Shown here: positions 28,200-40,700 of the stretch, one piece after another
Layout of the letters: every line of letters starts with the position of its first letter
Position numbering within the stretch: position 1 is the first letter of the stretch
Source: Bolinopsis microptera
Lineage: Eukaryota; Ctenophora; Tentaculata; Lobata; Bolinopsidae
Assembly: GCF_026151205.1 (NCBI RefSeq)
Contig: NC_087075.1
Span: 13,343,628 to 13,407,627 of the forward strand
DNA: 64,000 nucleotides
Reading direction: 5' to 3'
Program-made: the position numbers and the translations under genes
Notes under the pieces: generated by a model
Databases searched by the model: none
Seen by the model: only the letters and a program-made list of their open reading frames with translations
What the model was told of the DNA's origin: nothing

Positions 28200-30428
28200 T
28201 CAACGTCAACATCATTGCAAAAAAACTCGACCAGAAGCGCCTAAGTGTTTATGACATCGAACTGGAGAACAACTCTCTCCTAACAATCTTCCCAGACACC
28301 TACCAGCATATGAACATCAGCTTGCCTAGCGAAGGGATTCATCCAAAGGGCAAAGGAGATTTTAGTATTATCATAACACCTTGCTTTGTCAAAACAGAGA
28401 ACACTCTGGATCTTGCGATTGAAAAGCAACAAACCGAAGTCCTCAATTGTTCAGTAGAACACACCGAAATTGTCCCAAATTCGTCTACCCCTGAAGAGAC
28501 TGTTTCAAATTCCTCCTCTACCCCTGAGAAGACGACACCTACTGATCCTAATGAGGCAGAACAAACTAAGACTGTCTCGAATTCTTGTGTCCCTGTGGAG
28601 ACGTCAGCAAATGACCCCATAGAAGTAGAGCACGCTATGACTGTCCAAAATACTTCTACCCCTGAGAAGACAACAGACACTGATCCCGCAGAAGCAGAAA
28701 AAACTAAAAGTGTCTCAAATACTTCTACCCCTGAGAAGACGACAGCAAATGACCCCGTAGAGAAGGCGACAGTTCCTGACTCCAATAAAGCAGAACAAAC
28801 TAAGACCGCCTCAAATACTTCTACTCCTGAGAAGACGACAGCAATTGAGTCCGCAGAAGCAGATCACGCTATGACTGTCATAAATTCGTCTACCCCTGAG
28901 AAGGCGACAGTTACTGACTCCAATAAAGCAGAACAAACTATAAAGACTGCCTCAAATACTTCTCATCCTGAGGAGACGACAGCTCCTGCCCCACCGAGTG
29001 TGGAGACACAGAGCACCATCGACCCCTCGAAAGAGTCGGCACCGGACGCGGCATTCATTGATACCAAAACTCTTAAACTGTTTCTGAGTAAAGAAACATT
29101 GGTGCAACTTGCTGACCGAAACTCGAAATCTAAAATCATCGAGCTGGTGAAGCTGTGCCACATGAGAGTAGCGCATACTTCAGAACAAAACAGGAAGATG
29201 GTTCTTGACCACCTGTTGGATGCTTCGCAAGGAAAAGTGAAACTCCAGCCGAGTCTAATCGATAAACTTGTCAAGAGACTTAATGATGAAGCAGTCACTG
29301 CCGAACTGATGAACATGGGTCTTGAGGTGCCTCAAAGTGCTAGAATGCGTAAAAACGCCCTTGAAACCTACCTCAATAATGAATTCAGTACTCTTAACTC
29401 AAGTGACTTCAATGAAACCTGTTGCTTGGAAAAAAAGTAGAATCGGAAGCCCTAAGACAAAAAAACAAAACCCAAAGGGAAAAAAAAACAAGAGCAACAA
29501 AAAGACTAGGGCAACCAAGAAAACTAACGACAATGCAGCTAACACTACCGCAGAAACGAGAAATTGTGCTAATGTCACTTCGGATAGCAATGCTATATTA
29601 CATGCCACTCAGCAGAACGGAGAGGATGATAAAATCACTGAAAACACCGATGAACCGTCTGCACAAGACTCAAAGACTGCTAGGTGTTTTCCTACCACAC
29701 CAGAAGAATCTGCTGAACCACATGAACTTGTCCCCAAGAAAGGCAAACCAAAAATCGGAAGAACAGAGGAAAAAAAACCAGACCCAACAAATCAAGCTAC
29801 TGGAAGCCTTGGAATGAGCAATCCAGCATTTGAAAAACCCCTCAAAATACTTGAGAATAGTATTCTCAAGCTCCAAGAAACAACGAGCAATCAACAAGCT
29901 CAGCTGGAACTTTTCAAGAAAGACCAAATAGCCAAAAGCGTCGACGCAGAGTTGTCAGACCTGAAAAGCAAAGTGCTATCTCTCTTAGAGATGATAAAGA
30001 TTCAGCAAAGCACCCTTGACAACCTTGTTAATCAAAGATCGACTCAAGAGCAACAAGTTGGGACTTCCAAAGCTCTACTTACAAATCCACCCAAACAAAT
30101 GATGAACAGAGAAACCCAAACTACAAACCCCCATGATCACAAAATAAATGACAGAGGGACTCATACCGAAACATCATGTCAAACAGATCAACCAGCTTAT
30201 AATACATCACCATCTCTGATTGAAAGCAAAGAAACCCAGACCATCCTTATGATCAGAGAAGCGCCCTCGCCAAACCAGAGATCTACCACTTGTAGGGCTA
30301 CAGCTAACAATATTGAACAACAGCCGGAAAATAAAGAAATTCCTCCCAACAGAGCTGACCAAACTGAAGAAAAAACCCAAACTAGTACTCCATCACAATA
30401 TCGTAATACTTTCAACACTACTATATAA
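28200..30428 (+). pseudogene. Element A upstream ORF: repeat-rich, basic, coiled-coil protein
   Basis: Frame 1 (open from about 28200; first in-frame ATG 28310; to 29440) has an N-terminal segment LDQKRLSVYDIELENNSLL, then nine or so imperfect repeats of STPEKTTANDPxEAEQTKTV (28455-28990), then a helical domain (KLFLSKETLVQLADRNSK ... DHLLDASQGKVKL). After a shift near an A-rich run at 29430, a second frame to 30428 has a Lys-rich basic part (KKQNPKGKKNKSNKKTRATK), a coiled coil (ILKLQETTSNQQAQLELFKK) and a tail with ETQTT / THTETSCQT. I recognise no enzyme. It is like an RNA-binding ORF1 protein of a LINE in composition, but its link to element A rests on position only. Confidence 0.55.
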
Positions 30429-30630
30429 CAAATAATTTGAGGAATGGTATGTTACAACTCCCCCGAAGGGGCGTACTAAGCTAAGGGTCATCTACACTCT
30501 ATTAGGGTCATCTACACTTTACTAGGGTCATCAACTCTGAAGTCCTAATCCCCTCCAAAACAAAACACTTAACGGGAGCCGACCCCAAGTCGGATCTATT
30601 TGGTCAGTATTACTTATATTTGATTTGAGA
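30429..30630 (+). other. Inter-ORF spacer with AGGGTCATCTACACT repeats
   Basis: This 200-bp gap between two ORFs of element A contains three copies of AGGGTCATC(T)ACACT (30485, 30504, 30525) and a short stem-loop GCCGAC-CCCAA-GTCGG near 30579-30594. It could serve re-initiation or be a promoter for the next ORF; no evidence decides. Confidence 0.5.
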
Positions 30631-32685
30631 ATGGCGACAAATACTAGGAAGAATTCAGGTACTCCTAAAACATCTAATAGCTTGTCTCGCAACATTTTAG
30701 CTGAATCTACAGTGGACAATGAAGATCAGGAAAACAGGAAACATAGGGACAAGAAGAAATGTCCATGTCAACGCTCTTTTAACGGTAAAGTTTACCTCAT
30801 TGACTGTTCTAAGTGTCATCAAGAGTGGCATGTGGACTGCCTGTCTATGAAGGGTATAACGAGGTCAGCTATCAACTCCATGGTAGAATGGCTGTGCCCA
30901 TACTGCTTCGTGGCACCAGTATCAACACTGAAGAAACAGAGAGGTGAATTTTGTTACAGCTGCAGGAACACAAGGGCTTTGCAACAGGCCAACTCAGATT
31001 TTGAAGCATCTACAGCTGTTAAGAATCTTGAAACTGTCAGTGCACTCGTGGCATCAGCAAGCTCAGCAGGCTCAGCTCTTGAAAAATTTGACTTCGAACA
31101 GTTCTCTAGGAACCTTGACACTCTCTCCCAGTTCGACGTTCACCTTCAACACCTGCTTCTTAAGGAGAACTCCCTTAATGGGCTAAATAATGAAATAAAG
31201 CTTCATGACAAATCATTAGAATCAATCAATACTAATATTGCCGAACTTCAGAAGGACCTGAAACTTCTGTCATCCAGACCATCTACAGAACCATCCTCAC
31301 CCTCAGCTTCATCTGAGCAGTTTCTGAAGGACATCTCTGAACAGCTCACTGTACTCTGTGCCAATGAGCACACTGCAGCTGCAGGCATAAGTGAATTGAA
31401 ACAATCCTTAGACTCATTACAGCCATTGCATAATCCTGGCCACTGCATTCCTCCCACCCCATTGCATCCAGGACCTCCTACTCAGCACCTTCGTTCTCCA
31501 GTCCCTACAGTCCCTGTGCAGCTACCCAATCATGAGCAGAAACCTGTGGAAATGTTCAAAGATGACTACATTGATCAGCAAACAGCAAATGATTTAGGAG
31601 AACTTTTTGTTAAGGACAGCAGTCACTTCAAAGTTGAGAACGACCGCTCCTGCCTAACATATGGGGAAAGGTATGATTACCCAGGTTCCAAGTCATCTGA
31701 AAAGCCACAGGCAAATACCATCGGTTCTCAAGGAACTCATTGACAAAATCAATAATGAGTTCTGCCAGGGTGATCTACCTCAGATCAACAGCTGCTTAGT
31801 AAATCGGTTTGAAGGAACAGACAGCAAGCTACCTAGACACTCTGATGACGAGGCTACCATCCATCCAGAGTCTAAAATATTCACTGTCTCGCTTGGTTCT
31901 GCATGTCAGGTTTCTTTCTCTGACTCTCACACAGGCACTGATAAGCACAAGCAGCAATGTGACCCACGGTCCTTGTATGTTATGACACGTCATAGCCAAG
32001 CACTGTTCGACCATCGTATTGATGCAGGTGATATAGAAGGGCTACGTTACAGCATCACACTTAGATCCGTGAATTCGTTGAACAGAAATGCCACATGCAT
32101 CATCGGGGATTCAAACACTGGAGGCTTGAAATTTGGTACTGATCCTGCTAAGTCATTCGGCAAGTGGTTACCTGGCAAACGCATCTTCGCTCCGGTCATT
32201 GATAATATAGATCCTTATGTCACGTTGGGGTATAGAAACTGTGTAATATTGTGCGGGGTCAACGACCTCAAAAACGAAGACGTCAAGAACCAACATGATA
32301 TTGAAATTATTTATAACGCATTAGCTTCAAAGATTGCACAGATACAATCTGTCAATCCGTGTATACATGTTTTTGTTTGTCCAGCAATTCCCTCTAAACG
32401 TGCTGACTTAAATAGAAAACTTATATATTTTAACAGTTTGATTCGACGTAGGCTGCTCCCGTCCAATTTTGGTGTCAGTTATGTGGATGGATTTGATGAG
32501 TTCTGTGATAGAGATGGTCTACTTGACCGCTCTCTCTCTCTCGCGACCTCAACAAACACCAAAAACCAGACTTCCTTCACCTCAACTGGAGGGGACTAGC
32601 AAAGTTAGGTCAATTTATTCGTAACACTGTTCTTCTCAGGATTAACGGTGGTATCGACAAAAGGAAGAGGAGGTCCACAAAGTAG
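30631..32685 (+). pseudogene. Element A ORF1: PHD finger - coiled coil - AlkB - SGNH esterase
   Basis: ATG at 30631 after an AT-rich leader. A PHD-type finger (CPCQRS ... CSKCHQEWHVDC ... WLCPYC, residues about 43-92) precedes a long Leu/Ser-rich helical linker and a Pro-rich hinge (PPTPLHPGPPTQH). After a frameshift near 31700 an AlkB-like dioxygenase domain follows: YDYPGS, Fe ligands HSDDE near 31840 and DHRID near 32010, and RYSITLRSV near 32047 (2-oxoglutarate Arg). Then an SGNH hydrolase: IIGDSNTGG (nucleophile Ser) near 32099, ILCGVNDL near 32250. After a second frameshift in a CT run (32530-32542) the catalytic-His block FLHLNWRGLAKLG follows. In other CR1-like LINEs PHD and esterase are known; AlkB-like enzymes demethylate alkylated DNA or RNA bases. 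The order is the same in element B. Confidence 0.88.
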
Positions 32686-32733
32686 ACAGTAGATCCTTCA
32701 GGGATGTGACTGCTGGAAGAGAAACTGGTCCTG

Positions 32734-35700
32734 TTGTTCCTGCTGCTGCTAGTCAGGGTCACGTGGATGGCTACCAACCACATGACTCCCCTCATTAAGG
32801 AGGTATGTCTTGTCTGTTCTAAGAACATAGTCATCGGCCAAACAATAGTTGAATGTTTCCACTGTGACTGCATAATGCACCATAAATGCTATCGCAAATC
32901 CAATACAAATAGCCAATCTAATGAGTTTTACTGTACTCGTTGTATCCATTTAGACAAGGTTAAATACAACCCATTTAAACTACTCACTGACAATGACAAC
33001 GACGACAACAACCTAGACGAATACACAACCAAAATCTCGAATACTTTAAATAATTGTAACTCATACACTGCATCTGACCTTACCAATATTCTCTGCAACC
33101 AAGTAAAGAAACAATCATCTATTCTCTTTCAAAATATTGATGGAAATAAATCAAATTTTGACAACCTTGCCATTGAAACCTGTAGGTACAAAACAAAATT
33201 CTCCGTAATAGGCCTTGCTGAAACCAACACTGGGAAAGAATTAAGCAACCTATTTCAGCTCGACGGTTATAATAGTTACTATCAGGACACAGCACCTAAC
33301 AAACAAAAGGGCACTGGAGTAGCCCTTTATGTTGACGATAGATTAAATGCTACAGTAATTGAAAATATATCACAAGTCAGAGAACATCTAGAAATACTTG
33401 TCTTATCATTAAGTAACGAAGATCAACCTGTTAATGTAGGTGTTTTGTATCGTCCACCAAGTGGCTGTATTTCCCAAGCTCTAGTTGAACTTTCTAACCT
33501 TCTTGATCACATGCCGAAGTTTAGTTATCTAGCTGGAGACTTTAATATCGATCTTCATGATAAAGATAACAAAATGTACAAAAATATGAAGAAATATTGT
33601 TCAGTAAAGGATTTTGTCCGTTAATATCTATTGCTACTCACGAAGTAGGTATGGACATGTAGTTAGAATGCAGACTCTAGACTACCGAGGTTTCTGTTGA
33701 ACTGGAAGCCAAACTATGGAAAGAGGTCAAGGGGCAGACCCCGTAAGAACTGGAAGTCCTGCGTACTCGAAGATGCTGCTAGGTTTACAGGTGTTGAAAA
33801 CATCGACAACGACACAACAGAAGCTTTGGCTACCAACCGAGTACAGTGGAGACATATGTTACGCCGCCAACGCGATGTGTGTGATGCAGGCCACTCCAAC
33901 GACTAGGAGGAGACCTTACCATGTAACATGTATGTAACTCACGAAAAACCAGGCTGTAAAGCATCTTGCATAGACAACATAATTACCAACGACATTGAGA
34001 ATGTTATTACTTCAGGCACCCTAAAAGAACGAATAACTCACCACTCGCCTATTTTTAACATATTTAACTGGAATGTTGAAGTCAACTCTGGAAAAACTCC
34101 TATTAAACAGTATTACGATTTCTGTCAATCAAATGTTAACGGCTTCCTAGTGGATCTTGAAGATGAGCTTAAAACTAAAATAATCCATAACTTTACTGAA
34201 TTCTATTGCATGACACTTACAAAAACTGCATCGAAAAATCGTTTAAACTAGAAACCCCGAAAACCTCTAAGAGAACTGTTAAGGTTAACCCTTGGATAAC
34301 TCCCGGTCTCATTTGCTCAATTAATAATCAGCATAAACTGTACGAAAATTAGGTTGAGATAAGAAATAGAAAATGTAAACTCGGGGAAACTGATAACAAG
34401 GGCGGGATTTGCCAGTGCCCTGAATGCTCACTAAAACGTAGTCGCTACCTTATCTACAAAGAATACAGAAAAGTCCTAAAGAAAACACGTCAAAACAGTG
34501 AAAACAGATTACTTCTCTGGTAAATTTGCAGAAAATAGCGGGAATAGTAAAAAGACCTGGGAACTAATTAATAGTATAAGAGGAAAACGGCGGCGTGAAA
34601 TAAAGCCGCTGTTCACCATAGACAACGTTAAGATAACGAACAGGAGGATCATAGCAAACGAATTCAATAAGTATTTCGTATCATTGGCCTCTGACCTAAA
34701 TACTGCTTACAATGAACTTGGTCAAATGAACATAAACAATCTACCTAGTTTCTATGACTATTTACCGCTCTCAAACACCTCCAGCATTTACATGCATGAC
34801 TGCACAACAGACGAGGTTAGCAAAATCATATCTGAACTTAAGAACGGTAAGGCAAGTGATATTCCTATTCATGTTGTAAAACAGTCCTCAAAAATAGTCA
34901 CTCCTCTACTTACTGTACTGTACAATGAATGTATGAAAGATGGCATATTCCCTGATGACCTTAAGATTGGAAGGATTAGTCCAATTCACAAGAAAGATAA
35001 CCAGGAACTCCTTGAAAATTATAGACCTGTGTCGACACTTGCAGTATTTGGTAAAATATTTGAAAAAATTATATTCAACAGATTATATAGCTTCTTTCAT
35101 TCACAGAATTCCTTGTATGAAAACCAGTATGGATTCCGTAAAAATCATTCGACTAGTTATGCTTTAAATTACTCTTAGCAAAGCTTTTGATACAATCTCA
35201 CATGAAAAGTTACTGCATAAGTTAGAAAATTATGGGATCCGTGGAAATGCAAACAACCTTATAGCAAGTTACCTGTCGAATAGATACCAGTATGTCTCAG
35301 TATTAGGTGAAGACTCTGAGAAACTGCCCGTTGTCTACGGAGTGCCCCAAGGGTCCTGTTTAGGTCCCCAGCTGTTTATCATCTACATAAATGACATCCG
35401 AAACTCATCAATTATAGGAACGTTTATACTATTTGCCGATGACACTAACATATTTATTGAAGAAACATGTGTCAGAAGACTGTACGAAAAGGGAAATGAA
35501 GTTTTAGCATCTGTTTATAAGTATATGAAACTAAACTTATTACATATTAACATTAAGAAATGCTGTTTTATCCACTTTAGACCGTCACGTGCCAAAGAGG
35601 AAGTAGAAAATGACGAGAACATATTAACTTTGAACAATGTTGTCATTAAAAAAGTCCAAGAAGCTAAATTTCTAGGTGTCATTATCGATGATCAACTTAA

Positions 35701-35992
35701 TTGGAAAACTCACACACGGTCACTTAACTCAAAACTTAAATGTGAAGTAGGTAAGTTATGCAGAATACGACACATTGTCCCTAAACAGTATTATAAGGAT
35801 TTATACCATACTTTATTCGAATCACATTTGGGATTTGGAATATCTGTATGGGGTGGTATCAGCAACAACCGACTCGAACCTCTCTTTAAAACACAGAAAA
35901 AGTGTATAGGAATTCTATTTGGGGATAGAGAAGCTTACTTAGAAAATTTAGAACTTGTGCCCGGACACGACCATTTGGTGAGCAAAGACTAG
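32734..35992 (+). pseudogene. Element A ORF2: zinc finger - EEP endonuclease - RT (broken)
   Basis: An N-terminal Cys-rich finger (CLVCSKNIVIGQTIVECFHC, residues about 25-70; MHHKCY; CTRCI) is followed by an EEP nuclease (NIDGNKSNF, GLAETNTGK, GVLYRPPSG, AGDFNIDLH). Positions 33645-33936 are a foreign LINE fragment inserted between ATHE and KPGCKASCIDNII. After a stop near 34250 and frameshifts, RT continues: KNGKASDIP, ENYRPVSTLAVFGKIFEKII near 35010-35070, QYGFRKNHSTSYA. About 20 codons including the catalytic-Asp end of motif A are deleted near 35178, but SKAFDTISHEK remains. GVPQGSCLGPQLF (35341) and FADDTN (35431) follow, then GISVWGG. The sequence shifts frame near 35940 and runs to KKEHSKPL at 36030. 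Confidence 0.85.
33636..33945 (+). mobile_element. 5'-truncated LINE fragment with 9-bp TSD, inside element A
   Basis: ACTCACGAA occurs at 33636-33644 and again at 33937-33945, flanking a 292-bp insert. Removing the insert and one repeat gives a continuous endonuclease frame in element A (ACT CAC GAA AAA CCA GGC). The insert encodes the C-terminus of another LINE polyprotein (RYGHVVRM; KRSRGRPRKNWKSCV; ATNRVQWRHMLR; stop near 33906) and ends with ATGTAACATGTATGTA. This is target-primed insertion of a 3' end. Confidence 0.93.
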
Positions 35993-36030
35993 GTGTGGAC
36001 TTTTACAAAAAAGAACACTCTAAGCCCTTG

Positions 36031-37747
36031 TCCTTTCCTCCATTCTCCCGTGCTGAAGAGTCTGCTGAAGAACTTGAAATCCAGGATAAACCTACAGTAA
36101 AACAACGGGCTTCAAAGAGTGATTGTCCTTGCCGATCAACATCAGATGGTAAGGAATGGAAGTTCAAGTGTACCAGATGTTTTCAGCACTGGCATGCTTC
36201 CTGTTGCAATCTCAAGGGTGCTAACAACATTCAGCACGATACACCTCTTGAAGCTTCTCTGAATATGATTCTCTCAGAATGGCTATGTCCATGGTGTTTC
36301 GATACATCATTCCCCAGACCAGGCTCCAGCATGTCAGCCAAGATGGACAACAACCTAAAGAGCTCTGTAGACTACAGCCAGAACATACAGGCTATATCAG
36401 ATGCTATTTCTAATGCTTTTGGTAACAGTATGCCTACTGTGGAGATTGTATCCCTGGAGACAAGACTGAAGAAGCTGAGTCAAGAGATTCATGAATTTCA
36501 GCAGTCCAGAAGTCCATCTGAAGCACCACCTGCTACAGAAATCCCCTCCCTAAATGCACAGAACCTCCAGTGTGTGATTACCTGGTCGATGTGCTAAGTG
36601 CTGAGATCCTCAAAGAAGTTACAGAGTTTCTCCTGGAGAGCCAAGCTAGTAATAAGTTCATCCCGAAGAATGGAAGACAGGTCCTTAAGTTTGGGGAAGA
36701 CTACTCTTATACTGGTGATTCAGACCCACCCCTATCCCCCACAATCCCAGCACCCCTTGCCTCAGCCATAGACGCAGTTACATCAAAGTGCAGACTGACC
36801 CATAAGCCCAACTCCATCCTAATAAACTACTACCCTCCCTCAGTTGATACCACCACTAGTAGCAAGCTCCCTTTTCACTCTGACGATGAGTCTGAGATTA
36901 TTGCTAACTCAGAAATTGCTACTATCAGCATAGGCGACGTCAGGAAGGTGTGCTTTAAGTGCATCTATGAGACCGGAAACGAAGCCTCAACTGAGTATGT
37001 TCATAGTGTGAGTCCAGAATCTAACTCAGTGTATGTGATGACACGATCGTCACAAGCCTGGTATCGTCACGGTATTGATGAAACAGGTCCAGCTGAAACT
37101 CAGTCTTCTGTGCAGACAGGAAGGTTCTCCATCACACTGAGAACTGTGAGCAAACAGTTTAGCCGGAGCTGCATCATCATGGGCGACTCTAACACCAAGC
37201 CCATCAAGTTCGGTGTCGGTACTGGAACCCTTGGACAGTCCTTCCCAGGTGAACGTGTTAAAGCCAACAAGGTCAGTGCAATAGACCCTAAGCTCTGCAT
37301 TGGTTATAGCAACGTCATCTTAGTTTGTGGGACCAACGATCTACGAGTTGAAAATGTGCAGTCACCTGGTGATATACACCAGCTGGTAGACATTCTCCAC
37401 CTGAAAATCCAGCAACTGTGCCCTAAGGCGAAGTTGTTTGTCACAGCAGTTTTACCGTCTAGACTCCCTAAGATGAATAAAAACATTATGGCATTCAACA
37501 GCTTGGTTGATGAAATGTTGTACTCTAGCTTTAACCAGACTGTATGGCACCTTGGTGTGGCCACTTTTTAGACGGTAAAGGGTTGCTTGCTATGAAACTC
37601 ACGAGAAATGGTGATGAAATCCATCTCGGAGAGCTTGGTATTGCTAAATTTGTGAGATGTCTGAAACAGTGGGTGTATGTGAGGGAGAGACAGGAGAGAG
37701 TAAGACAAAGGAAGGCCACCCGACCAGTGGGAGTTTATCCCACTTAG
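36031..37747 (+). pseudogene. Element B ORF1: PHD - AlkB - SGNH esterase (5'-truncated)
   Basis: Open frames 35995-36597, 36570-37571 and 37544-37747. A PHD finger (CPCRST ... CTRCFQHWHASC ... WLCPWC, 36124-36300), a helical linker (VSLETRLKKLSQEIHEFQQS), then a frameshift near 36575. The AlkB domain has GEDYSYTGDS near 36697, SILINYYPPS near 36817, Fe ligands HSDDES near 36876 and RHGIDE near 37065, and RFSITLRTVS near 37123. The SGNH domain has IIMGDSNTKP near 37178, ILVCGTNDL near 37320, and after another shift near 37555 DGLLAMKLTRNGDEIHLGEL (catalytic His block), ending QRKATRPVGVYPT. Fe and 2-oxoglutarate ligand patterns are the same as in A although the two copies differ widely in other residues, which argues that the domain was kept by selection. 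Confidence 0.88.
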
Positions 37748-37753
37748 TCTATC

Positions 37754-40700
37754 ATGATTATGAAACTTATTAAAGATGTGTGCGACCCCTGTAGTAAATA
37801 CATTAATATTGGCCAGCCACTCTTAGAATGTGAAAATTGCAGCAAAGTTGTTCATACTAAGTGCTTCAGATCCGCGAAATTTACAAGCAAAAACGGTCTA
37901 TGGATGTGCAGTGATTGCTGTAGTACAATAGAAGATAGGTATTGCCCATTTCCAAGCAGCCAAAGATATGATGATTCAGATAAATTCTATGATACAAACA
38001 ACCAGGAAGATGTCACCATAGCTAAATTCTCTTCAATACTTGAAGACTGTAAGCGTTACACAAAACAAGAACTAGCAAACTCAATCAGCAAACTTTTTCC
38101 TGAGAAAAATAAAAATTCTGCTTATCTGCCCGCTCTGTTTTGCAATATAGATGGGTTTGCTAGTAATTTTGACAGCTTTTTAATAGAACATAAGACCCTC
38201 CCGTGTAATTTTGATGTCATTGGATTGGCTGAGACCAACATCGATCCAAGCCAACAAGGCTTATACAAATCCCCTCCTATACAACATTTTGTCAAGTACC
38301 ATTCCCTGATAAGAAAAAAGGAACAGGAGTATCCTTATATGTCTCTGATCGCCTGAATGCTGTAGTAATCGAAAATCTATCTCACTGTACAAAAGATATT
38401 GAGTGCTTATTTGTTGAAATTACTCTTAGCTCGGGTGATAAACTGACATATGGGGTTGCTTATCGTCCTCCAAATGGCTGTAGTGAGACCTTTTGTCAAA
38501 CTCTTGAGGATATATCTAAGCAGTTGGCTGGTAAAAAGTTCCATATTCTTGGCGATTTTAACTCTAACCTCCTCAATGTACAAACCTCCAGCCAGCTATT
38601 TGAGGACACGTTACTTCGTAACAATATGTATCCTACTATATCACTTGCTACCCACTTCCGTCCTAACTGTAAAAACTCATGTATTGACAATATCCTCACA
38701 TCAGAGATAGATCATGTACTTCTCTCCGGTGTATTGAATGATAGGATTGGTGACCATGCCTTTATATTCACCTTCACGTCAATTCCTACCGAAAACAGTA
38801 CTGAAAAACTTAAACATGTTCGCTACTATGATTATTCAAGTTCCAAACTCACTAATTTTGTTAATGAACTCGAGGTGAAGGTGAATGACTTGACTCCCTC
38901 GGTAAACTTCAATGAGTTCTTGGACTGCTTCAATGAAACACTTGATAAACACTGTAAGCTTGATGTACCAAAAGTTACCAAAAGGACTCCCAAACTCAAC
39001 CCGTGGATTACCGATGGAATCATTGTCTCAGTTGAAAGAAAACATGAACTCTGTAGAGACTGGTCAAGCACTGTAACAAATAGAAACCCTGAGGGTAATG
39101 TACTGCTATATAAAGTCTTCAGTGACTACCGAAGAATGCTTAAAAGTATTATCAAGGTCGCCAAACGATCGTACTACTGCAATGAAATCCATAAAAATAT
39201 AGAAAACAGCAAAAAAACGTGGCAGATAATCAATGAGCTCAGGGGCAAGAAAAAGAAGCAAACTAAGCCTCCCTTTATCATAAACAACGAACGAATCATG
39301 AATCGTAGAGTCATAGCCAATGGATTCAACTCTTACTTTGTTTCTATTGCCCCTAAGCTCAATGAAACACTTAGTAGCAGTGAGGCCTCTGGTTTACCAA
39401 TTCTCCCTATAAAAACATTCTATGATTTCCTTGGAAAGACTAATGAAAAATCGATTATGTTAGAAGACTGTACACCTTATGAGATAACGGAAATAATAAA
39501 AGGATTTGAAAATGGAAAAGCAAGTGATATTCCTGTTAGTGTAATCAAAAGATCATCTCACGTAATTACACCGATCCTTAGTCGATACATCAACATCTTA
39601 ATGTCTAATGGCACGTTCCCCGACGTTCTAAAGACTGTAGAATAACTCCTGTATTTAAGAGGGAAACCCTGAAGAGATAGAAAACTACCGCCCAATCTCT
39701 ACTCTCTCTATATTTGGTAAAATCTTTGAAAAGATCATTTACTCAAGAATATATTCGTTTGCTAGCTCACAGGGTATAATATCTAAAACACAATTTGGCT
39801 TCAGGCAGTCACACTCTACTTCACATGCAGTTAATCACTCAGTAAACCTTATAACTGAATCTCTAAAACTTAAGCATCATGTCTTAGGCATATTCATAGA
39901 CCTTAGCAAAGCTTTTGATACAATAGATCATGGTACATTACTTGTCAAATTACAGGGCTATGGGATACGTGGGGTGGCAAATGATCTTATAAAAAGTTAC
40001 TTAACAAATAGATCACAATATACTGAAGTTGTTGGTGAGAAATCTGACGCCTTGAAAATACAGTTTGGAGTCCCTCAGGGTTCGATTCTTGGACCTCTCT
40101 TATTTCTCCTATATATTAATGATATCGCCAACAGCTCCAGTTTGGGATCATTTGTCACCTTCGCTGATGACACCAATATATTTGTGACTGGGAAATCTAA
40201 AAAGGAGGCATATATGCGTGGTAATTCTCTTTTAGCTAGTTTATATTCCTACATGCGAGCAAACAAACTCCATGTCAACTTGTCTAAATGCTGTTTCATT
40301 CACTTTAAACCAGCATCGTCCTCCCAGACTGACAATAATTCTGAATATACTCTAACCATTGATAACTTTCCAATAAAACAAGTTGCATCTGCTAAGTTTC
40401 TGGGAGTCGTCATCGATGAAAAGCTAACCTGGGAAGAACATATAAAATCACTTAGGCGTTCTCTCAGCCATGCAACATCAACTCTCTGCCGCCTACGCTG
40501 CTCCCTCCCAGATTTCTTACACCGCCAGTTGTATTACACTCTATTTGAATCACACCTCTCCTATTGTATCACGGTTTGGGGTGGGGCAGCCAAAACTCGT
40601 ATAAGTTCTGTATTCAAAGCACAAAAATATTGTCTCAGGGTACTGTTTGGCGACAGGGAGGCATACCTAGATAAATTTAAGACCTGTGCTCGTGCTCGAC

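Noticed and set aside
29399-30418. Hydrophobic minus-strand open frames opposite element A
   Set aside because: Complement of Lys/Glu/Gln-rich coding sequence, giving Phe/Leu-rich shadows that mimic membrane proteins.
33697-33906. Small Arg-rich gene
   Set aside because: It is the C-terminus of a 5'-truncated LINE insertion with a 9-bp TSD, not a gene.
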